A stretch of DNA of 64,000 nt from Desulfoscipio sp. XC116 (GTDB lineage Bacteria > Bacillota > Desulfotomaculia > Desulfotomaculales > Desulfallaceae): positions 2,175,035 through 2,239,034 of the forward strand of contig NZ_CP156660.1 in the NCBI RefSeq assembly GCF_039851975.1, given 5' to 3'. The notes under the pieces were generated by a model. The model saw only the letters and a list, made by a program, of their open reading frames with translations, ran no database searches and was not told the origin of the DNA. Positions 45,831 through 55,231 of the stretch are shown one piece after another; the first letter of the stretch is position 1, and each line of letters begins with the position of its first letter. The translations under genes were made by a program, and so were the position numbers.

Positions 45831-46991
45831 TTAAAAATTTTTTTCATAGTCGCGGTAGACAGCTATTCTCTCCTTAATTTCCCGCATAGTGTCCCCGCCG
45901 AATTTCTCCAGCATCGCCACGGCCAGTTCCCAGGCCGCCACGGCCTCGCCCACCACGCAGGCCGCAGGCACGGCACAGGTATCCGAACGCTCCACCGAGG
46001 CATCAAAGGGCTGTCTGGTTTTTATATCCACGCTGCGCAGCGGTTTATATAGGGTAGGAATGGGCTTCATAGCAACCCGCAGCAGCAGTGGCGCACCGTT
46101 GGACATACCGCCCTCAATGCCCCCGGCGTTATTGGTCCGCCTGTAAAAACCCCGGCCGGGTTCGTAAAAAATTTCGTCGTGCAGTTCCGAGCCCCTGGCG
46201 GCCGCCGCGGCAAAACCCGCGCCCACCTCAACGCCCTTGATAGCCTGAATGCTCATTAACGCCCCGGCCAGCCGTCCGTCCAAGGTGCGGTCCCGCTGAG
46301 TGTAACTGCCCAGGCCGGGGGGGAGGTTGTAAACCTTGATTTCAAAAACTCCGCCCAGTGAATCTCCTTCGGCACGAGCACGGTCTATTTCCCGCACCAT
46401 AGCTTCAGAAGCCGTATGATCGGCGCAGTATACCGGGGAATCAGCCGCCGCATCGGCCGGCCCTTGCGTATCCAAATCGGTTGCATGTGCCCTGACGCCG
46501 CCTATTTGCACCACTTGCCCCACCAGTATAACGCCCAATTCCTGCAGCAGCCGTCGCGCTACCGCGCCGGCGGCCACCCGGGCCGCTGTTTCCCGGGCGC
46601 TGGAACGTTCCAGCACATTGCGTATATCCCGGTGCCCGTACTTGACAGCTCCGGTTAAATCAGCATGCCCGGGCCGGGGGCGCGTTACAGCGCGAGATTT
46701 AAGATCGGCTTCAGGCCCCGGCGCCATCACCCGACCCCAATTCTCCCAGTCCTTATTGGCCAGCACCAGCGTTACCGGGCCTCCCGTAGTCAGCCCGCCC
46801 CGTACTCCGGAGGTTATATCGGCGCGGTCCCGTTCAATACTCATCCGGCCACCCCGCCCGTATCCGCCCTGGCGTCTGGCCAATTGTTTGTCTATGTACT
46901 CAGCCGGCAGGGACAAACCCGCCGGTATACCGTCCACTATAGCCGTGAGGGAGGGACCGTGGGATTCCCCGGCTGTAAGGTAACGCAGCAA
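45831..46991 (-). CDS. aroC: Chorismate synthase
   Basis: 386 aa. TTG at 46991 gives [13 protein letters not shown], the canonical start, with AAAGGA 7 nt before; the ATG three codons upstream abuts the SD. FMN-dependent final step to chorismate. Signatures include [32 protein letters not shown] (in parts) and a C-terminal [13 protein letters not shown]. Confidence 0.95.
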   Translation of the reverse strand: MLRYLTAGESHGPSLTAIVDGIPAGLSLPAEYIDKQLARRQGGYGRGGRMSIERDRADITSGVRGGLTTGGPVTLVLANKDWENWGRVMAPGPEADLKSRAVTRPRPGHADLTGAVKYGHRDIRNVLERSSARETAARVAAGAVARRLLQELGVILVGQVVQIGGVRAHATDLDTQGPADAAADSPVYCADHTASEAMVREIDRARAEGDSLGGVFEIKVYNLPPGLGSYTQRDRTLDGRLAGALMSIQAIKGVEVGAGFAAAAARGSELHDEIFYEPGRGFYRRTNNAGGIEGGMSNGAPLLLRVAMKPIPTLYKPLRSVDIKTRQPFDASVERSDTCAVPAACVVGEAVAAWELAVAMLEKFGGDTMREIKERIAVYRDYEKNF

Positions 46992-47004
46992 ATAGATCAT
47001 CCTT

Positions 47005-47958
47005 TCAGTAAACTTCAACACCGGCCTGCCGGTACAGTACCCGCCGCATTACCGCAAGGGGTGCCGGTAAACCGGTCCAGGCTTCCAGGGATAGAACACC
47101 CTGATGCAACAGCATGCCCAGGCCGTTGGCGGCCCGGGCGCCGTTACCGGCAGCCCTGGCCATAAACGGCGTCACGGGCGGGTTATATACCAGATCATAC
47201 GCCAGTTGACCACTGCCGGGCAACCCGGCGGGCAGCGGCCAAGCACCGCTGTTTTGGCCGGACATACCCAGCGGGGTGCAATTGACCACCAGCACAGCCC
47301 GGCGGGCAAAATCGGCCAGGCACCGGTCGCCGGTATGCCAATGCAAAACGCGCACGCAAAAGCCGGTTTTAGCGCGTACAGACTCGGCCAGCGCACGAGC
47401 CCGGTCATAATTGCGATTGACCAGGGCCAGCTCCGGGCAGCCCGCCTGCACCAGAGCCACTACTACGGCCCGGGCCGAACCTCCAGCCCCCAGAACAAGT
47501 GTCGGGCCACAGGAGGGATCAAAGCGCTGGTCTTCCCGCAGATCTTTAATAAAACCCGGCCCGTCGGTATTATGACCGGTTAACCTGCCCTCCCGGTTGA
47601 TTATGGTATTGACCGCCCCGTAAAGAACGGCGGTTTCAGTTAATTCATCCAGACAGGGCAGCACGGATTCTTTATATGGTACGGTAACGTTAACCCCGGC
47701 CATACCCAACGCCCGCAGACCGGCTACGGCCTCCGCCAGGTTTTCCGGGCGCGGTCTCAATGGCACGTATACCCCGTTCAGCCCCAGTTCGCGCAGCGCC
47801 GCATTTTGCATGGCCGGTGAATAACTGTGAGCCACCGGGCAGCCGACAATACCGTATACTACGGTCCGGCCGTCGATAGCCACGCCGGCTTCGGACATGC
47901 CGCCGGCTATAGCGCTTTGGCCGAACACCCCTTCACCATTCGCACCGCCGCCCATCAC
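47005..47958 (-). CDS. aroE: Shikimate dehydrogenase (NADP+)
   Basis: 317 aa, slightly long at the N-terminus. Substrate site [18 protein letters not shown]; catalytic Lys in [23 protein letters not shown] loop [12 protein letters not shown]. The GTG at 47958 has AGGGGG 6 nt upstream and an ATG follows directly; a later start near residue 29 would fit family length. 13 nt before aroC. Confidence 0.93.
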   Translation of the reverse strand: MMGGGANGEGVFGQSAIAGGMSEAGVAIDGRTVVYGIVGCPVAHSYSPAMQNAALRELGLNGVYVPLRPRPENLAEAVAGLRALGMAGVNVTVPYKESVLPCLDELTETAVLYGAVNTIINREGRLTGHNTDGPGFIKDLREDQRFDPSCGPTLVLGAGGSARAVVVALVQAGCPELALVNRNYDRARALAESVRAKTGFCVRVLHWHTGDRCLADFARRAVLVVNCTPLGMSGQNSGAWPLPAGLPGSGQLAYDLVYNPPVTPFMARAAGNGARAANGLGMLLHQGVLSLEAWTGLPAPLAVMRRVLYRQAGVEVY

Positions 47959-47970
47959 GGGTTACCCCCT

Positions 47971-48501
47971 TCATCTGACATAATACTGTTTATCCTTATG
48001 AGACACCAATTGGGATATGCGGGCCAGCAGCACTTTTTCCAGACGCCGGTTGATTAATTTAGTCATCCAAAATTCCTTACCTTGCATAGGGACCACAAGT
48101 ACGGTAAACATGCCCAGCCTGTTCCCGCCCCATATATCTGTAAATATCTGATCGCCAATAACCATGGTTTCTTCAACGGTAGCGTCAAGTAAATCCAAAG
48201 CGCGCCTAAATGCCTGGCGCATGGGTTTTACCGCTCTCACCACGCAGGGTATCTTTAGCGGCCCCGCTAATTTACCCACCCTGGCCGTGCTATTGTTGGA
48301 TACGATGCACAGCTTAAAACCCCTTTGCAGCATGCCGGTAAGCCAGGACTCTATTTCAGGGGATAACTTATCCCGGTCCCGGGGAACTATGGTATTATCC
48401 AAATCCAGCAATATAGTAGTAATGCCTTGTTTTCGTAATTCGTCCGGATTAATATCCAAAATTGAGGGAACATACATGTTAGGGTAAAAAATACGTAGCA
48501 T
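47971..48501 (-). CDS. YqeG family HAD-type phosphatase
   Basis: 176 aa. HAD motif I LLDLDNTIVPRD (DxDxT), motif II SNNS, motif III Lys in KPMRQAFRRAL and the ETMVIGDQIFTDIWGGN motif IV. The opening FYPNMYVPSILDINPDELR is typical of YqeG, which in Bacillus precedes aroE-related and ribosome-assembly genes. It is 12 nt before aroE; substrate unknown. Confidence 0.9.
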   Translation of the reverse strand: MLRIFYPNMYVPSILDINPDELRKQGITTILLDLDNTIVPRDRDKLSPEIESWLTGMLQRGFKLCIVSNNSTARVGKLAGPLKIPCVVRAVKPMRQAFRRALDLLDATVEETMVIGDQIFTDIWGGNRLGMFTVLVVPMQGKEFWMTKLINRRLEKVLLARISQLVSHKDKQYYVR

Positions 48502-48629
48502 TTAACTCTCCTTGGCTGTAAAAATCGTGCAGTTTCAATAACAAACATATAGCACTGGAACAAGCATACGGCACTGGTTTATCATATCAATATTAATCCA
48601 TATATTGTAACCTTTTTCCGGTCCAAATT

Positions 48630-49238
48630 TCAACACCCGGCAATCCAAGACCTTGCTTTTTTCAAATCCCCGGGTGTGTTTAGATTAAACAATACTCGTT
48701 CCGGGTGTGGTTCCACAGGCAACATCTCTGTTTCCTCAATGTACCTAACCCTGACCTGGTCATAAAGACCGGTTATTTTATTTTGATTCCGTGTCAGGCG
48801 TTGTTCAATAATCTTTATGCAGTTCTTGCTGTACAATGCGCATAACGGCTCGGGATATCCCCGGTAGCGAGGCACTACCGCATCGTAATCCGCCGCACAC
48901 TGAATTAGCAAACAGGCCAGCGGGGCACTGATAAAAGGCAGATCGCACGCCGCCACCAGCACCCGTGCATGAGAGGCCCGCACCAACCCGGCGTGCAGAC
49001 CGCCCAGCGGACCGTGCCCGGGCATAATATCACCGATGGTCTTATCTCCATATTCGGCGAACTTGTCCGGACGGTCGGTCACTACCAGTATTTCATCCAC
49101 CAACGTCCTAAAAACACCGGCAATGCGCTCTATTATACAACACGGTCCCACCTTCAGCAAGGCTTTGTCGGTACCCATGCGGGCACTTTTCCCACCCGCC
49201 AAAATTATCCCGGATACAGCTGTCTTTTCATTCAACAA
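48630..49238 (-). CDS. mobA: Molybdenum cofactor guanylyltransferase
   Basis: About 202 aa. Attaches GMP to molybdopterin. GTP-binding IILAGGKSARMGTDKALL, GPLGGLHAGL and AACDLPFIS are diagnostic. The start is unclear: a TTG at 49250 touches AGGAG, while the TTG at 49238 is 12 nt away; I took the latter. Implies Mo/W bis-MGD enzymes such as formate dehydrogenase in this organism (inference). Confidence 0.9.
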   Translation of the reverse strand: MLNEKTAVSGIILAGGKSARMGTDKALLKVGPCCIIERIAGVFRTLVDEILVVTDRPDKFAEYGDKTIGDIMPGHGPLGGLHAGLVRASHARVLVAACDLPFISAPLACLLIQCAADYDAVVPRYRGYPEPLCALYSKNCIKIIEQRLTRNQNKITGLYDQVRVRYIEETEMLPVEPHPERVLFNLNTPGDLKKARSWIAGC

Positions 49239-49398
49239 CCGGATACCCAACTCCTGTCGTAGTACGTTTTTAACGGCTTTCAGAAAGAGCCTAAATTAAA
49301 TTTAATATTAGTATAGCACTAACAATTTAACATTCTACATATTAGACCATTTTTCCTTTCATTTTGAATTTTTCCCGACTATGCTTTCATTTGGTTAA

Positions 49399-49432
49399 AC
49401 AAAAAAAGCCCCGGGCAATTTGCCGGGATGTG
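49399..49432 (-). terminator. Terminator after the FmdB-like gene
   Basis: A GC-rich stem (CCCGG with CCGGG, extended by CAA/TTG past a bulge) followed on the minus strand by seven T. About 90 nt downstream of the FmdB-like stop. Confidence 0.75.
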
Positions 49433-49518
49433 GAATTTGTCACAATGACTTGATATCCATAGCTCACTGATAAAGTCTTATTGCATTTCGCCGGCCCACG
49501 GCCGGTTACTTATATGCT

Positions 49519-49719
49519 TCAGCCACCGCTGAATCCACCACCGGCCGCCGGCATATCACACCCGCCGCCGCTCCCGGTACGCACCGCGCAGCCGGTGAAG
49601 AGCTGTTCCACTTTTTTACCCCCGCAGCCGGGACAGCTAACCTTGTCTTTATCGCTGATACTCACCAGCAAGGTAAATTTGTGCCCGCACTCGGAGCATC
49701 GAAAATCATAGTTAGGCAT
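49519..49719 (-). CDS. FmdB-family zinc-ribbon protein
   Basis: 66 aa. MPNYDFRCSECGHKFTLLVS, then SCPGCGGKKVEQLFTG: the standard FmdB regulatory/zinc-ribbon domain with two CxxC pairs, then a Gly/Ser-rich tail with a further Cys. ATG 49719 with GGAGGTT upstream. Function of the family is not settled; nearby mobA and ferredoxin are compatible with a role in redox enzymes. Confidence 0.85.
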   Translation of the reverse strand: MPNYDFRCSECGHKFTLLVSISDKDKVSCPGCGGKKVEQLFTGCAVRTGSGGGCDMPAAGGGFSGG

Positions 49720-49768
49720 AACTGTTTCAACCTCCTTAACGTAAATGAACAACTAAAGTACTTACGAA

Positions 49769-49939
49769 CTAAATAGTGATTGCCCCGTTAGGGCAGGCAA
49801 AAACACATTCCTCACACTCATCGCAAAGCGCACTGTCCACGCTGGCCGTTTTAACGCGCACCGTTATCGCCCCCAGCGGACACATTCGCACGCACACTCC
49901 ACACCCGATGCATAAAGCCTCGACAACCTTGGCAGCCAT
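49769..49939 (-). CDS. 2[4Fe-4S] ferredoxin
   Basis: 56 aa, a small gene with SD AAAAGGAG. Two cluster motifs: CIGCGVCVRMCP and CDECEECVFACP, with the usual pseudo-twofold repeat. Low-potential electron carrier typical of anaerobes. It is upstream of the FmdB-like gene by 49 nt, probably co-transcribed. The gap 49940-50186 shows no gene. Confidence 0.92.
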   Translation of the reverse strand: MAAKVVEALCIGCGVCVRMCPLGAITVRVKTASVDSALCDECEECVFACPNGAITI

Positions 49940-50186
49940 ACTATTGCTCCTTTTACTCTTATATATAGTTATATTTTAATATACAGATGTTTATTTGACA
50001 AGTAACTAATAAAATATAGTCAATAAACAATGTGCAGCTGTTAGCAGAAAATAAGAATAGATGAATAAGAACATGATAAAAGAAAAAAGTGTGAGGTGTA
50101 AAATACCGTACCGGGTATGGGTGATAGTGCCCATTTGCCCGGTACTGAGAAAAAATACAATATTTTTGCACAAAGCCGATAGCGGA

Positions 50187-50954
50187 TCAGGAAATCTCGG
50201 AGCGTTTGAACAGCTGGATAAAATTCAAAATAAACTGCAGTTCCTTTTCATTAAGATTGCACACCAAGTTCAAGATAGACTGCACATTTGGATGCATCAG
50301 CAGTTCCCTCAGTTCCGGGTTCATTAAGCTGAGCATCTGATCCACCGCACCCGGTTCCATGATAAAATAGCAGGGAGAAACCCCCATCACCTCGGATAGT
50401 TTTTCCAGCGTTTTTAAAGAAGGCTGCACCTTTCCATGTTCAATTTGGCCAATAAGCCCGGCTGTCACACCAGCCAAGTTGGCCAACTGAGCTTGGGTCA
50501 GCCCGTATTCCTCCCGCAGCGCTTTTAATTTATGGCCCAGCGAACCTTCCTGTCCCATAATGGAAGATACCGATACATCCAAACCCTCGGCAATACGCTT
50601 TAAAGTACTCAGTGCGGGAAATACGGCCCCCCTTTCTATTTCACTAAGATAAGAAAGGGATATTTCCACACGCTGGGCCAAGTCCTGTAAGGACAAATTC
50701 TTTTCTGCCCGCAATAGGCGAATTTTATCCCCCATGGACAAGCCCGTGTCGGCGACATCCCCCTTAATAAGTTGAGTTTTGGGAACATTCAGCGCGGCAG
50801 CCAATTTATCAATAGTTTTTAGAGAAGGTCTTTTAGAGCCCCTTTCTATTTCACTAAGATAAGAAAGAGACAGATTGGCCCGCTTGGCTAAATCCTGTAA
50901 AGTATAGCCGCGCTCTTCCCGCAACGCACGGATTTGTTCTCCTCTTACTATCAT
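50187..50954 (-). CDS. Transcription regulator with three tandem XRE helix-turn-helix domains
   Basis: 255 aa. Three HTH_3 domains at about residues 2-60, 72-130 and 138-195: the first two share LSLSYLSEIERG almost exactly, also at DNA level; the third reads LAGVTAGLIGQIEHGK. A short helical C-terminus (ELQFILNFIQLFKRS) may dimerise. ATG 50954 has GGGAG 8 nt upstream. It lies downstream of ablA-ablB on the same strand but has its own promoter with likely operator sites, so autoregulation is probable. Confidence 0.85.
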   Translation of the reverse strand: MIVRGEQIRALREERGYTLQDLAKRANLSLSYLSEIERGSKRPSLKTIDKLAAALNVPKTQLIKGDVADTGLSMGDKIRLLRAEKNLSLQDLAQRVEISLSYLSEIERGAVFPALSTLKRIAEGLDVSVSSIMGQEGSLGHKLKALREEYGLTQAQLANLAGVTAGLIGQIEHGKVQPSLKTLEKLSEVMGVSPCYFIMEPGAVDQMLSLMNPELRELLMHPNVQSILNLVCNLNEKELQFILNFIQLFKRSEIS

Positions 50955-50969
50955 TATAGACACTCCCGT

Positions 50970-51051
50970 ATTAGTGCAAATTAGTACAATTATTTTTACA
51001 ACTGTTCACTAGTATTTTTATTATCCTACTATAATGCAACTAATTAGTCAA
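50970..51051 (-). promoter_or_regulatory. Promoter and ATTAGT operator cluster of the triple-HTH gene
   Basis: A sigma-A-like promoter: TTGACT (51046-51051), 17-bp spacing, TAGGAT (51023-51028). A perfect palindrome ACTAATTAGT (51039-51048) covers the -35 edge. Downstream are two 10-bp direct repeats, ATTAGTGCAA and ATTAGTACAA (50970-50989). Four ATTAGT half-sites in 80 bp, some one helical turn apart, suit a multi-HTH repressor. Confidence 0.55.
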
Positions 51052-51081
51052 TCTGCACGGGAGTCGGGGATTATTATCCTC

Positions 51082-51933
51082 TTACGGATATTTAGCCCAA
51101 ATATTCATATCCTCATAGCTTCCGCTGATATGGCAGTTATTGATCAACGTCCCCCCAAACCGGTAACCCAGCCGGTGAAATACCAGGTTCATGCCATAAG
51201 AAGACGCCCGGGCCAGACTGTACAGACATTTTATTCCCCCGGCCCAACATTCCTTTTCCAGTTCACCGATCAAACCAAGCATAAAACCGGTGCCGCGATA
51301 GGCCAGTAATGTGGCGCAGTTGGTAATCTCGGCATTGCCGCCGGACCGGTTAACTTCGGCCGCAGCCACACTCACTATGTTCCGCCCGTGTTTTACCGCT
51401 TTAAATAAGGCGGTTTTACCCAGTACGGCGGCCAGATAATCGGGTTGATCCACCGGGCTGGGATAAGTGGCAAAAACTTGTTTAAATATGCCCGTCAAAG
51501 CGGGCACGTCCCGGCCGGACGGAGTAAAAAACTCGTAACCGGACGGCAGCGGGGCGGGATTTTGCCGTGAACGACGGGTAATGTGACGGATTTGCTCCCG
51601 ATATTTGGACAGGCAGACGCTGCGGGCCCGGCCTTCATCCAAATAAGCAGCCAGAAAATAAGCCGAACTGCCGTTAAAATAACCGCCAATCCAGCCTTCT
51701 ATGGCAAAACCAAGGCTGCTTAAATCACTGCAGTGCTCTTCCCGGGCTGGAAAAATGATCTTTTCCAGCCCGTAACCGGTGCATGTGTTGATAATAAACC
51801 CCATCAGCGCCGCAGCGTTGTCATAGGCGTAATCGACGATCCAAGCCCGCTTGCTGAACTCATCTATAAGCAGATTAACAGTAAAATCTTTATCATTTTT
51901 AAAAACAACAGGCTGCTTCTGTGGTGCAAACAT
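51082..51933 (-). CDS. ablB: Beta-lysine N-epsilon-acetyltransferase
   Basis: 283 aa with a C-terminal GNAT domain (LAYRGTGFMLGLIGELEKEC, in the acetyl-CoA loop region) and the N-terminal extension of AblB proteins (GLEKIIFPAREEH). Acetylates beta-lysine made by AblA to N-epsilon-acetyl-beta-lysine, an osmolyte. 20 nt after ablA, so one operon. Confidence 0.85.
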   Translation of the reverse strand: MFAPQKQPVVFKNDKDFTVNLLIDEFSKRAWIVDYAYDNAAALMGFIINTCTGYGLEKIIFPAREEHCSDLSSLGFAIEGWIGGYFNGSSAYFLAAYLDEGRARSVCLSKYREQIRHITRRSRQNPAPLPSGYEFFTPSGRDVPALTGIFKQVFATYPSPVDQPDYLAAVLGKTALFKAVKHGRNIVSVAAAEVNRSGGNAEITNCATLLAYRGTGFMLGLIGELEKECWAGGIKCLYSLARASSYGMNLVFHRLGYRFGGTLINNCHISGSYEDMNIWAKYP

Positions 51934-51953
51934 GATAGCCTCCTTAATGCAGC

Positions 51954-53180
51954 TTAACCGACCGCCTTTTGAACAGGTTTAATCTTCATCACCACATCCC
52001 GGCTTCTCATCAGCCCGGCCGGCCCGGGACTGCTCTTCCCTTTTTGTTTCCGACATTCCTCACACTGGCAATCATCTTCATGATACGCCGCCGGTTCGGC
52101 GTATGAGAATATATTACCTTCAAAGTTGCGCAATACTACTTGATTATCCGAGCGGGAAATCAGATACTGGGGCATTACGGGAATTTTACCCCCGCCCCCC
52201 GGCGCGTCTATCACATAGGTGGGAACAGCCAGACCCGTGGTATGGCCCCGCAAATTTTCCATAATTTCAATGCCTTTGCCTACCGAGGTACGAAAGTGGC
52301 CGATGCCCCGGGACAGGTCACACTGATACAAATAGTAGGGCCGCACCCGGATGGTCATTAGTTTCTGCAGCAGCCTTTTCATTAAATTGGGGCAGTCATT
52401 GACTCCCCGCAGCAATACCGACTGGTTGCCCAGCGGTATGCCGGCATTGGCCAGCCTCTCGCAGGCCTCCCCGGACTGGGGAGTGATTTCTTTGGGGTGA
52501 TTAAAATGGGTATTGATCCACAACGGGTGATATTTTTTTAACATATTACACAGCCGGGGGGTAATCCGCTGCGGCATCACCACCGGCATCCTGGTGCCGA
52601 TACGAATAATTTCCACGTGTTTAACGGCCCGCAGCCGGCTGATAATGTATTCCAGGTGCTCATCGGGCAAAGTTAACGGATCGCCGCCCGAAATCAGTAC
52701 ATCCCGCACTTTTTTATTATTCTGGATATACGCAACAGCCCGGTCAATCTGACCTTTAGGCAGTGCCCGGTCGTTACCTCCGGCCATGCGCCGCCGCGTA
52801 CAATGACGGCAGTACATGGAGCACTGATCGGTAACCAGGAGCAATACCCGGTCGGGATAGCGGTGAGTAATGCCGGGCACCGGCGAATCCACATCTTCAT
52901 GCAGTGGATCGCTCATATCGGCATCATCATGGGCAAGCTCGTCAATCAGGGGCACAGCCTGCCGCCTGATCGGACAATCCTTGCTGCCCGGATCTATCAA
53001 ACCCGCATAATAAGGGGTAATAGCCATACGAAAACGATTTAAACAACTGTTTATCTCATCGGCTTCATCATCTGTTATTGCCAGCACCTGTCGCAGCTTA
53101 TCCACACTGGTAATCCGGTTGCGCAACTGCCAACGCCAATCATTCCAATCTTCGGATGAAACATCTTTGTAAAAATCCAT
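51954..53180 (-). CDS. ablA: Lysine 2,3-aminomutase
   Basis: 408 aa radical-SAM/PLP enzyme converting L-lysine to L-beta-lysine. Cluster motif CSMYCRHC (CxxxCxxC) near residues 120-127, DVLISGGDPLTLPDEHLEYI (in parts), the PLP region near YVIDAPGGGGKIPVMP and a C-terminal zinc-type CQCEEC. The ATG at 53180 has AAGGAGG 6 nt upstream; the longer open frame to 53297 only translates repeat copy B and was rejected. Confidence 0.94.
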   Translation of the reverse strand: MDFYKDVSSEDWNDWRWQLRNRITSVDKLRQVLAITDDEADEINSCLNRFRMAITPYYAGLIDPGSKDCPIRRQAVPLIDELAHDDADMSDPLHEDVDSPVPGITHRYPDRVLLLVTDQCSMYCRHCTRRRMAGGNDRALPKGQIDRAVAYIQNNKKVRDVLISGGDPLTLPDEHLEYIISRLRAVKHVEIIRIGTRMPVVMPQRITPRLCNMLKKYHPLWINTHFNHPKEITPQSGEACERLANAGIPLGNQSVLLRGVNDCPNLMKRLLQKLMTIRVRPYYLYQCDLSRGIGHFRTSVGKGIEIMENLRGHTTGLAVPTYVIDAPGGGGKIPVMPQYLISRSDNQVVLRNFEGNIFSYAEPAAYHEDDCQCEECRKQKGKSSPGPAGLMRSRDVVMKIKPVQKAVG

Positions 53181-53212
53181 CGTAACCTCCTTGGGATCAA
53201 GTTTAAACTTTA

Positions 53213-53293
53213 GCAAATTCCAAGTTACTTCAGGTGGGGTAGAATCCCCATCTGAAGCCCCGATGTTCAGCTTTAGCCGAACAAGTTCACTAA
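53213..53293 (+). repeat. Structured dispersed repeat, copy B, in the ablA leader
   Basis: Lacks the CTCCC hairpin but keeps ATTCCAAG, the CAGGTGGGG/CCCCATCTG hairpin and GATGTTCAGCTTTAGCCGAAC. It ends 33 nt upstream of the ablA start codon, so ablA mRNA probably carries it in antisense orientation in its 5' leader. Confidence 0.75.
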
Positions 53294-53322
53294 CCAATAT
53301 CCTGAAAAAATCCTTTCAAGAT

Positions 53323-53351
53323 GACAACTTATTATACACCAATAAGTTGTC
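53323..53351 (-). terminator. Hairpin after the penicillin-binding protein gene
   Basis: Perfect 11-bp stem GACAACTTATT/AATAAGTTGTC with a 7-nt loop, lengthened past a bulge; a T-run follows about 10 nt later on the minus strand. Likely separates the PBP gene from ablAB. Confidence 0.6.
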
Positions 53352-53403
53352 TTGATGCAAATGGAAATTGGGGTCAGGCTTTAACTTTATAAAACTAACT
53401 GCT

Positions 53404-55131
53404 TTATTCTGCGTCCAGTCCTGTCTCTATCTCCAAGCACCGGGCCGCTATTTCCCGAAACACCGGTGCCGCTGTATCACCACCGCTATTGCCGCTCCGC
53501 ACCAGCACGGTAATAACATAACGCGGGTTGTCAGCGGGCACATAACCGGTAAACCAGGCATCCACTTTCTCCCCGTTATAACCACTTACTTGGGCTGAAC
53601 CCGTCTTACCCGCACTGCCCGCTCCCGGCAAGGCGGCTTTTTGCCCCACACCGGATTCAGTAACCTCGCGCAGTAAGGCCCGCAACTGAGCTGCCGTAGC
53701 CGGAGAGACCACCGGTTCCGGATGCTCCGCGCCAAATTGCCGCACCATACGACCGCTGTCATCTTTTAGTCCGGCTACCAAACGAGGAGTATAATAATTG
53801 CCGCCGCAGGCTATTGCGTTTATCATAGCTGTCACCTGCACGGGCGTAACCAGCACCGGTCCTTGTCCGACACTGCTGTTAGCCAGGTTATGCGGCTTTG
53901 CTATCAGCGACAAATCCTGACGGCTATCCACCGGCACCGGATAGCCGGTTATTTTTTGTTTATCCAGGCCAAAAGCCGCGGCGTACTTGATTATGGTATC
54001 GGCACCCAGCCTGTGCCCGATTTCCACAAAGCTTGGATTACAGGACTGAGCAAAGGCCTGCTGGAAACTAATCCGGCCATGTCCCGCATCATTCCAGCAG
54101 CGCACCGGCCGAGCGGCGGCACCGGTACAATTGAAGACAGTGGATAGCTCCACCAGGCCTTCTTCCAGGGCGGCGGCAGCCAGCACTACTTTAAAAACCG
54201 AACCTGGTTGGAATAACGCCGTGCAATGATCCACAAACAGTTCCTCGGGCATTTCGTCGACATTGGATACCGCCCGGTAATATTCCGGATGATAACCGGG
54301 ACGGCTGGCCATGCCCAGTATATCCCCGCTGCCCGCCTGCATCACTACCACCGCACCGGAAGCTATGTGTTCATTCATAATACCCTCAACAATACGCTGT
54401 ATGCGGCTGTCAATGGTAGTAATTACGTTTAGACGCCCGGGGTCGCCGTCCGCGCTTTCCACCAGCATACCCGGTCCCTGAATCACCCTGCCCCGGGCAT
54501 CCACCGGTACCCCGGCCCAGCGCCTGGCCAGGGTGCCCTTAAGCTGTTGTTCATAAAAATATTCAAGCCCGGACTGCCCCACCCAATCCCCCAATAGATA
54601 AGTTTTGCCAGTGCTTTGCAGCTGTTCAAGCTGATCCCGGCTGGATATTTTGCCGATATGCCCGGTTACGTGCACGGCTAGGGGTTCATCTCCATAGCGC
54701 TGATATACCGGCAATAGATATACACCCGGCAGCTCGGCATTTTGCAGCACTGTGCAAGTATTACCGCTTAACGCCTTATCAATATAAAAGGCGCCTTGCC
54801 GAGCCCGGTCTTGTAATTGTGCCGCTTCCACACTCAAAATAGCAGCCAGTTGCCGGAGACGAAGGTCCTTATCATCCATAAGAGCAGGGATGACCGTCAC
54901 CCGGTTGGCATAGTAAGCACCGGTAAGGGAAAGGCCTTGCCGGTCGGTTATTTCACCCCTGGGGAATTGTTCCAGAGATACGCCCTGAGACCCCATTTGA
55001 AATGCCTGCCGGGTATATTTATAGCTCTGGGCCAGCTGAATTTGGTAAAGATGTGCTAAAATCAGCCCAAAAGCCAGCACAATAAGCCAAAAGGAAGCAA
55101 CCATACGACGCTGGCGTATCAGTAACAACAA
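53404..55131 (-). CDS. Class B penicillin-binding protein (PBP2-like transpeptidase)
   Basis: 575 aa. N-terminal membrane anchor (ASFWLIVLAFGLILAHLYQ), a dimerisation domain with RGEITDRQG, and the transpeptidase domain: SVFK active site (FQPGSVFKVVL, Ser near 309), SCN motif in FAQSCNPSFV, and KTG (GKTGSAQVSG) near 507. Peptidoglycan cross-linking; a sporulation (SpoVD-like) or elongation role cannot be told apart, and no PASTA domain is present. Confidence 0.9.
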   Translation of the reverse strand: MLLLIRQRRMVASFWLIVLAFGLILAHLYQIQLAQSYKYTRQAFQMGSQGVSLEQFPRGEITDRQGLSLTGAYYANRVTVIPALMDDKDLRLRQLAAILSVEAAQLQDRARQGAFYIDKALSGNTCTVLQNAELPGVYLLPVYQRYGDEPLAVHVTGHIGKISSRDQLEQLQSTGKTYLLGDWVGQSGLEYFYEQQLKGTLARRWAGVPVDARGRVIQGPGMLVESADGDPGRLNVITTIDSRIQRIVEGIMNEHIASGAVVVMQAGSGDILGMASRPGYHPEYYRAVSNVDEMPEELFVDHCTALFQPGSVFKVVLAAAALEEGLVELSTVFNCTGAAARPVRCWNDAGHGRISFQQAFAQSCNPSFVEIGHRLGADTIIKYAAAFGLDKQKITGYPVPVDSRQDLSLIAKPHNLANSSVGQGPVLVTPVQVTAMINAIACGGNYYTPRLVAGLKDDSGRMVRQFGAEHPEPVVSPATAAQLRALLREVTESGVGQKAALPGAGSAGKTGSAQVSGYNGEKVDAWFTGYVPADNPRYVITVLVRSGNSGGDTAAPVFREIAARCLEIETGLDAE

Positions 55132-55231
55132 TAAAACCCCTTTCCAATAATCACCATCAATAATATAGTGACCCTTGGTACAGGGGTTTTATACATTCTC
55201 CACTTGTAATTCAACGGCTACCGATGATCGG

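Noticed and set aside
53181-53297. Longer N-terminus for lysine 2,3-aminomutase
   Set aside because: The extra residues are translation of dispersed repeat copy B; the ATG at 53180 has an ideal SD and matches the family start.
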